The notes beneath the pieces were generated by a model. The model had not been told where the DNA came from. It did not search any database and saw only the letters and a program-made list of their open reading frames with translations. Of a stretch of DNA of 45,040 nt, positions 1 to 7,313 are shown piece by piece. The position numbers and the translations under genes were made by a program. Source of the DNA: Pseudoalteromonas shioyasakiensis (GTDB lineage Bacteria; Pseudomonadota; Gammaproteobacteria; Enterobacterales; Alteromonadaceae). Position 1 is the stretch's first letter. Every line of letters begins with the position of its first letter. The stretch lies in contig NZ_JAKEVM010000020.1 in assembly GCF_022398475.1 (NCBI RefSeq), positions 1-45,040 on the forward strand. Reading direction: 5' to 3'.

Positions 1-55
1 ATATTAATTTCTATTACTTCACAGAGTTAAACCTATGAAAAAATAACCTCTAACT

Positions 56-64
56 AGACACCCA
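56..64. repeat. Left arm of a 9-bp inverted repeat flanking the RAYT gene
   Basis: The sequence AGACACCCA here is the exact reverse complement of TGGGTGTCT at 1299-1307, on the other side of the transposase gene. Short palindromic or REP-like sequences next to such genes are typical substrates of REP-associated tyrosine transposases. That these two arms bound a mobile unit is inference. Confidence 0.4.
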
Positions 65-132
65 ATTTAATATTTCTCACTTCTCATAATTATGACTAAA
101 CTTAAATTGTTCAACTCATGGAGGAGAAGAGC

Positions 133-1107
133 ATGGCAACCCCACGTAGAAACTTGATTAGCGTTTCAAACACGCCTTATTACCATTGTATTTCACGCTG
201 CGTTCGTCGCGCTTATTTGTGCGGAAAAGATCCACTAACGGGTCGTTCATATGAACATAGGCGCGATTGGGTTGAAAAGAAACTACTTCAACTTGGGCGA
301 ATATTTTGTATTGATATTTGCGCCTACGCTGTAATGAGTAATCACACTCATCTGGTTCTTCACATTGATATAGCAAAAGCTAAGCGTCTAAATAATAAAG
401 CGATTCTTATTAGATGGCACAAATTATTCAAAAGTACATTCCTTTGCCAACGATTCTTAAATGGCGAATTGCTAACACAAACCGAGCTCGCTGCGGTTAA
501 TACCAGAATAAATATATATCGTGAGAGGCTCAGCAGCATTAGTTGGTTTATGCGCGTGCTTAATGAAAGTATTGCACGAAAAGCGAATCAAGAAGATGAA
601 TGCAAAGGACGGTTTTGGGAAGGTCGCTTTAAATCACAAGCTTTACTTGATGAAGCAGCACTTGCCGCTTGCCTCGCTTATGTAGATTTAAATCCTGTTA
701 GAGCAAAAGCGGCTGATTTACCCGAGCAATCTGACTACACCAGTATTAAATCTAGAATTAATGCAGCTCAAAAGAATAAGCAACCGAAATCACTTATGCG
801 CTTTGCAGGTAAACCACGAAAACATATGCCTAAGGGACTACCATTTGAGCTCAAGACATATCTGCAACTTGTAGATTGGACAGGCCGTTCAATACGAGAA
901 AATAAGCCTGGGAAAATCACAGAAAATGCGTTACCAATACTTGAAAGACTAAATATTTGTACTGACAACTGGCTCACACTCACCACTTCCTTTACCCGCT
1001 CATTTAAAAATACTGCAGGTAAAGAACAAGCAATCACAGCTTATACAAATCATATGAAACGAAAACGAAGAAGCTCTATTAGCACTAGTCGCGCACTATT
1101 TTCCTAA
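133..1107 (+). CDS. REP-associated tyrosine transposase (RAYT, Y1/HUH family)
   Basis: Predicted single-stranded-DNA transposase of the IS200/IS605-related Y1 family, of the sort that handles REP-like palindromes. The N-terminal Y1 fold begins with YYHCISRC (residues 16-23). The metal-binding HUH-type motif is H71-T72-H73 in SNHTHLVLH, and the probable nucleophile is Tyr183 in the segment AYVDLNPVRA, a hallmark of the group. At about 324 residues it is longer than IS200 TnpA (about 150) because of a basic C-terminal extension, as in a larger RAYT subgroup. An in-frame ATG lies at 118, but the GGAGGAG just before position 133 is a strong ribosome binding site, so I start at 133. It stands alone, with no partner tnpB and no flanking cargo. 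Family assignment is firm; activity and target are not known. Confidence 0.88.
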   Translation: MATPRRNLISVSNTPYYHCISRCVRRAYLCGKDPLTGRSYEHRRDWVEKKLLQLGRIFCIDICAYAVMSNHTHLVLHIDIAKAKRLNNKAILIRWHKLFKSTFLCQRFLNGELLTQTELAAVNTRINIYRERLSSISWFMRVLNESIARKANQEDECKGRFWEGRFKSQALLDEAALAACLAYVDLNPVRAKAADLPEQSDYTSIKSRINAAQKNKQPKSLMRFAGKPRKHMPKGLPFELKTYLQLVDWTGRSIRENKPGKITENALPILERLNICTDNWLTLTTSFTRSFKNTAGKEQAITAYTNHMKRKRRSSISTSRALFS

Positions 1108-1161
1108 GCCGAAGCTCGAAAATGTTTAAAGTAGCCTTACCCTTGGGCTAAGCTTGCCCAA

Positions 1162-1335
1162 AGTCAGGTACTGTTCAGGCAATGCCCTACAAAATCTTGT
1201 AAACATAACATTTTGATGTATAGATTAATTTAGTTAATTAATTTTGAGCGACTAAACTAGTTGCTCTTAGAGTTAGCTATTAAAAACTCCTACTATAGTG
1301 GGTGTCTTAATAGTTTTTATAACCTGTACCTGACT
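1162..1335. repeat. 10-bp inverted repeat pair (AGTCAGGTAC / GTACCTGACT)
   Basis: Perfect inverted arms lie at 1162-1171 and 1326-1335, 154 bp apart, just after the RAYT stop codon. They may form a REP-like or attachment-type structure used by the transposase. The function is inferred from position only. Confidence 0.4.
1299..1307. repeat. Right arm of the 9-bp inverted repeat flanking the RAYT gene
   Basis: TGGGTGTCT is the reverse complement of the arm at 56-64. A one-mismatch direct copy of the extended motif (AGTGGGTGTCT versus AGTGGATGTCT) follows at 1414-1424. A recurrent short motif around a RAYT gene fits REP-type sequences, but copy number elsewhere in the genome cannot be seen here. 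Confidence 0.4.
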
Positions 1336-1521
1336 AACAGTGTCTCCTTCAAATCAATCATGTACATAAAAACGAAGTTCACATTTTTAATGTGTGTGTC
1401 TAATTAACTCTAAAGTGGATGTCTCGATAACTTAAAAAAACATACTTAAAGTTAAGTTTAATTAATACAGAATAAAAAAGAGTTCTAAAGAAAGGTTTAA
1501 AATGGAATTTAAATGAAGAAA

Positions 1522-1546
1522 GTCACCCAAAGGAGATTTTGGGTGG
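1522..1546 (-). terminator. Probable terminator of the SRP RNA gene
   Basis: On the minus strand an 8-bp stem (CACCCAAA / TTTGGGTG) with a 6-nt loop sits right after the 3' end of the 4.5S RNA and is followed by a T-rich stretch (ACTTTCTTCATTT). The U-tract is imperfect, so termination may be partial. Confidence 0.6.
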
Positions 1547-1548
1547 CA

Positions 1549-1650
1549 GTCTTACCAGCCGCATCTCGGCACACACGTCACACGCTGTGGCTGCTCCCTT
1601 CCGGGCCTGACCAGGTTCACCTGCTAGTGTTGCGAGAGGACCAATAAGAC
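1549..1650 (-). ncRNA. ffs: Signal recognition particle RNA (4.5S RNA)
   Basis: Small bacterial-type SRP RNA, the scaffold for Ffh that targets nascent inner-membrane proteins to FtsY. Read on the minus strand it carries the hallmark apical domain: CAGGCCCGGAAGGGAGCAGC matches the conserved GGUCAGG...CCGGAAGGNAGCAGC core with the GGAA tetraloop and the symmetric and asymmetric internal loops. The ends pair with each other (GTCTTATTGG with the terminal GGTAAGAC), closing a long hairpin of about 102 nt, close to the 114 nt of E. coli. A sigma70-type promoter and a downstream hairpin flank it. The exact 5' end depends on processing: a leader of about 25 nt upstream would fit RNase P maturation as known in E. 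coli. Confidence 0.95.
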
Positions 1651-1682
1651 TACCATTGAGGGCCTTGTTTGGCGCGGGAGGG

Positions 1683-1711
1683 ATTATCTCTACTTTTAGC
1701 CTGTTATTCAA
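1683..1711 (-). promoter_or_regulatory. Sigma70 promoter of ffs
   Basis: On the minus strand TTGAAT (1711-1706) and GATAAT (1688-1683) are exactly 17 bp apart. The discriminator after the -10 box is very GC-rich (CCCTCCCGCGCC), the type linked to ppGpp-sensitive stable-RNA promoters. Predicted transcription would start near 1676 and give a short 5' leader before the mature RNA. Confidence 0.75.
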
Positions 1712-1720
1712 GGGATATTC

Positions 1721-1762
1721 GAAAAAGAAAGTGCGATTGCATACTTGGTATACAATCGCACT
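1721..1762 (-). terminator. Intrinsic terminator of the DUF3014 gene
   Basis: Ten-bp perfect stem (AGTGCGATTG / CAATCGCACT) extended by an inner ATAC/GTAT pairing. On the minus strand it is followed by a TTTCTTTTT tract. It lies 21 bp after the stop codon of the gene at 1783 and just before the ffs promoter, insulating the two. Confidence 0.85.
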
Positions 1763-1782
1763 GTCATTAAGGGGGTTATCGC

Positions 1783-2646
1783 TTACTTTTCAAGTTCAGC
1801 TTTGATGTTGCGCAGTGCTGCTTTCACTTTTTTCATATTTTCTGGGCCCATACGCAGTAATTGTTTTTGCGCATCAGGTAGGTTTTCCCACTCAGAGTAA
1901 GCATATTGATACGTAACTGAGTTGCGAACAAGTGGCATATCACCTTTTGGCTCTGGCGTATCAAGTAGTACGTCAATAGCCTCTTCTAGCGTGCCTGTGA
2001 ATGCATCACCTTCGTAGCCAATTTCTGCATAAGCTTCGTTGATAAGTGGTTTGTATTCATCATACATACGAATTACTTGGGCCGCGCTCAGGCTGGTAAA
2101 TAGTTTTACGTATGGCGTGTAGCGCTCATAACTATTTGGGTCGATTGTTAAAATGTCGCCCTCAATAACTTTAAATGACTCTTTAGGGCGCTCTACAGGT
2201 GCATGGCTTAATGCCACTTTACCTTTGGCGATGTTATCAACATACACAACACCACGGCGAATAAGATCGTCGGTCACCATTAAGCTCATCACTTGGTCAG
2301 TTAGTAACTCATCCATACGGGCAACAACCACTTCATCGCTTTCATTTAACGTTGGTAATGGTTCAACTTCTGGAACTGGCTCTGGAGTGCGCTCTGGAGC
2401 AGTGTCCACTACAACTGGTTCTGGCTCAGGCTCTGTCACTTCAGGCTCTGGTTCAGGCTCTTGGTACTCAACAACTGGCGCTTCTTCTGCAACAATATCT
2501 TCAACAACTTGCACTGGTTTATCTTCAGGCTTCAATAAAATAAACGCTGCCACACCAGCAACAAGAATAAGCACAACCACCGCGAAAATCAGGTTGTTAT
2601 TTGATGAACCCTTTTGTACTTCAGGCTCTGACGAATGCTCTGACAT
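1783..2646 (-). CDS. DUF3014-type membrane-anchored protein
   Basis: Protein of unknown function. A short cytoplasmic N-terminus is followed by one transmembrane helix (about residues 19-39). Then comes a long acidic Pro/Glu/Val linker (about residues 40-105, many EPEPEP-like repeats), then a globular domain of about 180 residues that I recognise as the DUF3014 family. The topology suggests an inner-membrane anchor with a periplasmic domain held away from the membrane by the stiff linker, an arrangement also seen in envelope-spanning or wall-associated proteins; that role is inference. A GTG lies two codons upstream at 2652, but AAGGGAG is spaced correctly for the ATG at 2646 and overlaps the GTG, so ATG is chosen. 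Single gene with its own terminator. Confidence 0.85.
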   Translation of the reverse strand: MSEHSSEPEVQKGSSNNNLIFAVVVLILVAGVAAFILLKPEDKPVQVVEDIVAEEAPVVEYQEPEPEPEVTEPEPEPVVVDTAPERTPEPVPEVEPLPTLNESDEVVVARMDELLTDQVMSLMVTDDLIRRGVVYVDNIAKGKVALSHAPVERPKESFKVIEGDILTIDPNSYERYTPYVKLFTSLSAAQVIRMYDEYKPLINEAYAEIGYEGDAFTGTLEEAIDVLLDTPEPKGDMPLVRNSVTYQYAYSEWENLPDAQKQLLRMGPENMKKVKAALRNIKAELEK

Positions 2647-2780
2647 AGACACTCCCTTAAAAATAAAACAGATAAAAATACGAAAAAACCATTTAGCCTT
2701 GAGCTAATCTTTGCTTCTTCTAGCTTAAAGACTTACAGTTGATAAATAAAGTAAAGACGCACAACTATTTAAATGCAACC

Positions 2781-3926
2781 ATGAGCAGTAAGTTAAAAAA
2801 AACACAGCACTCTAAAATCGCTTTATTACTAACAGGTGGTGGCGCGCGAGCGGCTTATCAAGTTGGTGTGCTTAAAGCGATTACGCAAAGCATGCCTCGC
2901 ACAGCACCGCTGCCCTTTACTATTATTAATGGGACATCAGCTGGCGCAATTAATTCCGCTGCATTAGCATGTTATGCATCGTGTGCGCATTTAGCATGCA
3001 AAAAACTTGAATGGGTGTGGAAGAATTTTTCGACTTCTCAGGTTTATAAAAGCGACTTTTTAAGTGTGTTTTTGCATATTACTCGCAACATGCTTACGAG
3101 TTTTCAATCTGAACATATTAATCACCCACCTGCGAGCTTGCTAAATAATAAGCCTCTTAGAAAGTTACTACACGAAATACTCGATTTATCGCGTATCGAA
3201 CGAAATCTACATAAAAACTACCTAGATGCAGTATCGATTACCGCTTCGAGCTATACCACGGGTGACTCTGTGGCCTTTTTTCAGTCACTTACACAAAAGC
3301 CGTGGCGCAGAGCAAAGCGTGAGGGGCAAGCAACCCGCATTAATGTTGAGCACTTAATGGCATCGAGCGCTATTCCCATGGTGTTCCCGAGCGTGAATGT
3401 TTATAACCACTATTTTGGCGATGGCTCTATTCACCAACTTTCACCACTGAGTCCGTCGGTTCACTTAGGTGCTGAAAAAATCTTTATCATTGGTGTGGAT
3501 GAGCCAAAAGAATTGCATCCGCCGGGTTATCAGCCTCATTACCCAGGCCTTTCTAATATTGCAGGTCACTTACTCGATAGCGTATTTACCGACACCCTAC
3601 AGTCTGATTTAGAGCGTTTACAGCGTATCAATCGCACGCTGAGCCTGTTACCTGCCCGCGACAAACACCAAGAGTTAAAACAAATCGAAACATGCGTGAT
3701 CAACCCATCGCAAAACTTTAATGCAATCGCAGCTCAGTTTTATGATGACATGCCTATGGCAATCAAACTGTTACTACGCATGATAGGCGTGAAGAAACGT
3801 TCGCAATCGAGTTTAACGAGCTACTTACTGTTTGAAAAACGTTATACCCAAAAGCTCATTGAAATTGGCTACCAAGATGGCCTTAAAAAGCTACCTGAAA
3901 TTCGTAAATTCTTAGAGCTGGAGTAG
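2781..3926 (+). CDS. Patatin-like phospholipase family protein
   Basis: Predicted serine lipid acyl hydrolase of the patatin/RssA type. The N-terminal glycine-rich oxyanion segment TGGGARAAYQVGVLKAI is followed by the nucleophile elbow G51-T-S53-A-G55 and by the catalytic aspartate D214 in the motif DGS, completing a Ser-Asp dyad. The first glycine motif reads GGGARA where many members have GGGxRG. The C-terminal part (about 240-381) is not assigned to a known domain. No signal peptide is visible, so it probably acts in the cytoplasm or at the inner-membrane face. An upstream TTG (2739) would add 14 residues, but the ATG at 2781 places the conserved motif at the usual distance. Neither start has a clear ribosome binding site. 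Lipid substrate unknown. Confidence 0.85.
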   Translation: MSSKLKKTQHSKIALLLTGGGARAAYQVGVLKAITQSMPRTAPLPFTIINGTSAGAINSAALACYASCAHLACKKLEWVWKNFSTSQVYKSDFLSVFLHITRNMLTSFQSEHINHPPASLLNNKPLRKLLHEILDLSRIERNLHKNYLDAVSITASSYTTGDSVAFFQSLTQKPWRRAKREGQATRINVEHLMASSAIPMVFPSVNVYNHYFGDGSIHQLSPLSPSVHLGAEKIFIIGVDEPKELHPPGYQPHYPGLSNIAGHLLDSVFTDTLQSDLERLQRINRTLSLLPARDKHQELKQIETCVINPSQNFNAIAAQFYDDMPMAIKLLLRMIGVKKRSQSSLTSYLLFEKRYTQKLIEIGYQDGLKKLPEIRKFLELE

Positions 3927-3933
3927 CTAAAAG

Positions 3934-5907
3934 CTACTCCATACCATCGAGTAAAAACCTTTCTACCCGCTCTACTCGGCGAGGCTTGCCTTGTAACACT
4001 AAAATATCGCCTGCCAATAAAATAGTTTGTGATGAAGGTGCGTCAATTTCTCGGTCTTGTCGGCGCAGTGCTCTAACCGACACACGGCGCTGCTCAAGTT
4101 TAAGCTCACTAATTTTCTGATTAACCGCATAAGCGTGTTCTGGCAGAGCTATAACATGTAAATACTCAAGCCTATCTGAACTTGCCTCTTCGCCATCGAG
4201 TTTATCGCCAGTGAAAAAGCCATTTAAGAACTTATAACGATTACGCCGCTCTTTACTTACTCGGCGTATGATCCGTGTCATCGGCACGCCAGACATATAC
4301 AGCACATGCGAAACCAGCATCAAACTTGCTTCGAGTGTTTCAGGCACCACCTCAGTAACACCAAGCTCTTTAAGCGTTTCCATTTCGGTATCATCTCGCA
4401 TCCGTACCAGTATTTTCACGTCAGGGGCTATCTGCTTGATGGCATCAACAACAATCTGTGTTTGCTCAAAATCAGTAAAAGTAATAATGACTAGCCTTGC
4501 CCGCTCTACACCCGCTGATTTTAAAATATCTTTTTGATTTACATGGCCAAAAATAACTGGCTCGCCAGCCGCTTTTGCTTCTTGCAATAAGATGGGGTTG
4601 CTTTCAACCGCGACGTATTCAATAGCTTCTGGTTTTAAAAAGCGTGCTACGGTTTGCCCCACACGAGAAAAGCCACAAATCACAATATGATTTTGATACA
4701 AGGGGCTACTTGTCGCAGGCTGCTGCCAATACTGCCCTGCATGGCTTAAAAGGCCAAGTTTTTTAAGAATAAGCGGTGTTTTTTCAATAAGGTAAGGCGT
4801 TAGCGCCATTGAAAGTACGCCAACTGCTATTAAAAACGAAGCTTGCTCTGAGCTTATCAGCAAATGCTGCGAAGCAAGTGCAATTAACACAAAGCCAAAT
4901 TCTCCCATTTGCCAAAGCATAATACCCGCCGATACCGCATCTTGCTTACGCTCCCCCATCACTTGCGCAGAAATTGCGAGAACTGCTATTTTAAATAGCA
5001 ATAAACCAATTAATACAGCGATGATCCAGTACCAACTATGAAGTACATAAAGCACATCTAACTGCATACCGACGGTCACAAAGAATAGCCCCATCAAAAT
5101 ATCGCGAAACGGTCTAATATCGGCTTCTAGTTGGTGACGATAATGGCTTTCTCCTAACATCATGCCGGCTAAAAAGGCGCCTAACGCCATCGATAAACCA
5201 AATAGGTAAGTCAGGCCTGCGGCAAACAAGGCAACCAATAAAGTCGTTAGCATAAATAGCTCATCGGTTCTTACCAGCGCTATTTCGCTAAACACTTTAG
5301 GCAAAATCCATTTACCTATGCCGAACAATAAAATACACACTAAAGCGCCTTTAGTGAGTGCAAAAGCCAATGCTCCAGCAATTTCTTCAGAGCCACTTTG
5401 AGCCAGTAGAGGGTAAACAATTAGTAGAGGGACAACAGCAATATCTTGAAATAGCAACACCCCTATTGCCAACTGGCCGCGGCGCTGGTTTAAATCTCCA
5501 GACTCTTTAAGTAACTTAACCACTACCGCCGTTGAAGATAGCGCCATTAAACTGGCGATGGTAAAACTATTTAAAAGGCTGTGCTCTAACAGCAGTAAAA
5601 TCAGCATAAATACAATACTGGTCACCACGACCTGTAAGGAGCCAAGGCCAAAAACAATATTTCGCATTGCCATTAAACGCGGCAACGAAAACTCAAGCCC
5701 TAAGCTAAACAGTAAAAATACAATGCCAAGTTCGGCAACAAAGTGCATTTCGTGGCTTTGCGCCATCCAGCCAATACCATGACTCCCCGCCAACACGCCG
5801 GTGGCAAGATAAGCAAGAATAGGTGGTAAACCAATTCGTTTGAAGAACCAAACAAATAATACGGCAGCGACGAGCAAGCCAAACACTTGAATCAGCACAT
5901 TTTGCAA
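3934..5907 (-). CDS. KefB/KefC-type monovalent cation:proton antiporter (CPA2) with RCK domain
   Basis: Inner-membrane antiporter that would exchange K+ or Na+ for protons. Residues 1 to about 385 form a Na_H_Exchanger domain of roughly 12 helices, with the typical segments FLLFSLGLEFSLPRL and FQDIAVVPLL. A cytosolic RCK_N/TrkA-N Rossmann domain starts near residue 405 (HIVICGFSRVGQTVARFL), and a TrkA-C domain lies near the end (about 570-657). That architecture allows ligand gating by nucleotide or other metabolites. I cannot separate KefB-like glutathione-gated proteins from other CPA2 members by eye. Translation most likely starts at a TTG, because AAGGGAG lies 8 nt before it. The gene is divergent from the diguanylate cyclase gene and converges on the patatin gene with a gap of only 7 bp. 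Confidence 0.88.
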   Translation of the reverse strand: MQNVLIQVFGLLVAAVLFVWFFKRIGLPPILAYLATGVLAGSHGIGWMAQSHEMHFVAELGIVFLLFSLGLEFSLPRLMAMRNIVFGLGSLQVVVTSIVFMLILLLLEHSLLNSFTIASLMALSSTAVVVKLLKESGDLNQRRGQLAIGVLLFQDIAVVPLLIVYPLLAQSGSEEIAGALAFALTKGALVCILLFGIGKWILPKVFSEIALVRTDELFMLTTLLVALFAAGLTYLFGLSMALGAFLAGMMLGESHYRHQLEADIRPFRDILMGLFFVTVGMQLDVLYVLHSWYWIIAVLIGLLLFKIAVLAISAQVMGERKQDAVSAGIMLWQMGEFGFVLIALASQHLLISSEQASFLIAVGVLSMALTPYLIEKTPLILKKLGLLSHAGQYWQQPATSSPLYQNHIVICGFSRVGQTVARFLKPEAIEYVAVESNPILLQEAKAAGEPVIFGHVNQKDILKSAGVERARLVIITFTDFEQTQIVVDAIKQIAPDVKILVRMRDDTEMETLKELGVTEVVPETLEASLMLVSHVLYMSGVPMTRIIRRVSKERRNRYKFLNGFFTGDKLDGEEASSDRLEYLHVIALPEHAYAVNQKISELKLEQRRVSVRALRRQDREIDAPSSQTILLAGDILVLQGKPRRVERVERFLLDGME

Positions 5908-5992
5908 GCAATAAACTCCCTTCTACTTGATGATAAAGCTGTACCCTACCTTAAATATAGCAACCATCTGTTTTTCAGCCAGTTTAAAAATG

Positions 5993-6008
5993 TGGCACAA
6001 ATCTCGCT
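5993..6008 (+). promoter_or_regulatory. Sigma54-like (-24/-12) promoter before the GGDEF gene
   Basis: TGGCAC at 5993-5998 and TCGCT at 6004-6008 keep the invariant GG-N10-GC spacing of RpoN promoters; only one -12 position differs from TTGCW. The expected start near 6019 leaves a leader of about 28 nt containing the strong ribosome binding site of the gene at 6047. Prediction from a short motif; no activator site was identified. Confidence 0.45.
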
Positions 6009-6046
6009 AAGTATGAGTATCTAAACACTCCGGGGGGAGAATTATC

Positions 6047-6943
6047 ATGGAAAATGTCCATATTTTGACGCAGCGGGTGTCTGCGCGAGGCGAGTTTCTG
6101 CCGTTTTCGGCAGAGCATTACCGAATAAATGAAACAAATAGTCCACACGATTTGGTCGCAAGATTACAAACTACGTTATCAATCGAAGAAATTTTGACAA
6201 TTTTTGCCGAACACGCAAAACAACTGATCAATTTATCTGGATTACAGTTCCAATCTGCACTCGGAGTGTCACAAAGTGCTGGCAGCGATACCAGTCAAAC
6301 ACCGTACTCTTTTGATTTAGATATCGAAAGTGAACGCTTAGGGCAGTTAATTTATTTTAGCCAGTTCCCTATGGGTAAAGCGATTGAAGCAAAATTAAAA
6401 CAGCTTCATACAGCACTTGTTTACCCATTACGTAATGCGCTTATGTATACCCGCGTATTACGTTTAGCGACTAAAGATGCGCTAACAGGCTTAAACAACC
6501 GTAGTCAATTTAATGACAGCTTGGCACAAAAGCTAGAACGTTGCCGCCGTCAGCATCGTCCATTTAGTTTAATGCTTCTTGATTTAGATAACTTTAAACA
6601 AGTTAACGATAACTTTGGTCATAAAATTGGCGATGATGTACTGCAAGAATTTGCTAATGTATTACGCACTAGCGTGCGTGGCACTGACTCAATTTTCCGC
6701 TTTGGTGGAGATGAATTTGCATTATTAATCGACGACCCTGAATTCACCACTAATAAGGTAATTGCTGATCGTATTATGAGTTTGGTTGCTAGCTCAGGGT
6801 TGATGGCTCAATATGATGTAACATCAAGCATTGGTTATACACTCGCCAATAACCAAGACTGCGAAAACGAAGTGTTTGCCCGTGCTGACAAAGGTCTTTA
6901 CAAGGCAAAAGCTGCAGGAAGAAACTGCGCAAGAGCTTACTAA
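6047..6943 (+). CDS. Diguanylate cyclase (GGDEF domain) with N-terminal sensor-like region
   Basis: Predicted to make cyclic di-GMP from two GTP. The C-terminal GGDEF domain (about residues 135-298) has DALTGLNNR at its start, an intact GGDEF active-site motif at residues 220-224, and an inhibitory I-site RxxD (R211-G-T-D214) five residues before it, so feedback-inhibited cyclase activity is expected. The first 130 residues resemble a degenerate GAF-like domain (SIEEILTIFAEH, then LGQLIYFSQFP) with no transmembrane segment, so the protein should be cytosolic. The ATG has an excellent GGGGGGAG site 6-7 nt upstream. No EAL or HD-GYP partner is nearby. A sigma54-like promoter precedes the gene and a bidirectional hairpin ends it. 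Confidence 0.92.
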   Translation: MENVHILTQRVSARGEFLPFSAEHYRINETNSPHDLVARLQTTLSIEEILTIFAEHAKQLINLSGLQFQSALGVSQSAGSDTSQTPYSFDLDIESERLGQLIYFSQFPMGKAIEAKLKQLHTALVYPLRNALMYTRVLRLATKDALTGLNNRSQFNDSLAQKLERCRRQHRPFSLMLLDLDNFKQVNDNFGHKIGDDVLQEFANVLRTSVRGTDSIFRFGGDEFALLIDDPEFTTNKVIADRIMSLVASSGLMAQYDVTSSIGYTLANNQDCENEVFARADKGLYKAKAAGRNCARAY

Positions 6944-6949
6944 TTGAGT

Positions 6950-6980
6950 AAAAGCCTAGCATCCCCCGCTAGGCTTTTTT
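6950..6980. terminator. Bidirectional terminator between the GGDEF gene and the small membrane protein gene
   Basis: Eleven-bp perfect stem (AAAAGCCTAGC / GCTAGGCTTTT) with a 7-nt C-rich loop. It has a T-run on the plus strand and an A-run at the opposite end, so it can terminate both convergent transcripts. The TAG stop codon of the minus-strand gene lies inside the stem. Confidence 0.9.
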
Positions 6981-7313
6981 GTTTATAAATTTATAACCAA
7001 GTAATACTAACCAAAAACCAGCGAAGAAGCCGCTTAATAAGTAAAGCAAGGCAGCCATGGTGGTAAGGGGCGATACCATCACTAAAGCCAACGGCGTAAG
7101 TACGCCCAGAATAAAGAAAATACCGCCTTTGCCTGACCAGTAACCTAACAGCAATAATGAGCAAACTAAGCCGCCAGCTAGTGCATAAAAAAGTGTATTT
7201 ATTGTCAGCTCTGCATAAGCAAAACCGGCAACTACAGCTACTAGCACCGACAACGCAAAGCCAAGTGGTGCCTTATTAACTAGTGATAAACCAACATGTG
7301 GTTGTTCACTCAT
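6969..7313 (-). CDS. Small four-helix inner-membrane protein, function unknown
   Basis: A 114-residue hydrophobic protein with about four predicted transmembrane helices (segments starting near APLGFALSVLV, LFYALAGGLVCSLLLL, GGIFFILGVLTPLAL and LYLLSGFFAGFWLVLL) and a short basic tail FINKKA. I do not recognise a named family. The start is the ATG inside the end of tilS: the two genes overlap by 8 bp, and GGGAG in the last tilS codons serves as ribosome binding site, so translation is probably coupled to tilS. An upstream extension in the same frame lies wholly inside tilS and is unlikely. It ends in the bidirectional terminator. Confidence 0.75.
   Translation of the reverse strand: MSEQPHVGLSLVNKAPLGFALSVLVAVVAGFAYAELTINTLFYALAGGLVCSLLLLGYWSGKGGIFFILGVLTPLALVMVSPLTTMAALLYLLSGFFAGFWLVLLGYKFINKKA

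Larger units (their letters stand above)
1108..1548. other. AT-rich gene-free region with inverted repeats downstream of the RAYT gene
   Basis: There is no credible gene here. The stretch holds a small hairpin (TTGGGC, 7-nt loop, GCCCAA at 1143-1161), a 10-bp inverted pair AGTCAGGTAC (1162-1171) / GTACCTGACT (1326-1335), the right arm TGGGTGTCT (1299-1307), an 8-bp inverted pair TAAAAACT / AGTTTTTA (1281-1288, 1312-1319) and a near-copy AGTGGATGTCT (1414-1424). The structure suggests transposase-related DNA, not regulatory DNA for the SRP RNA gene. Confidence 0.5.

Noticed and set aside
1523..1711. Open frame across the SRP RNA on the minus strand
   Set aside because: It covers the 4.5S RNA, its promoter and its terminator; the RNA explains the conservation.
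2153..2707. Long open frame antisense to the DUF3014 gene, rich in Ser, Thr and Gly
   Set aside because: Its composition is simply the complement of the Pro/Glu repeat codons; it has no family likeness and no ribosome binding site.
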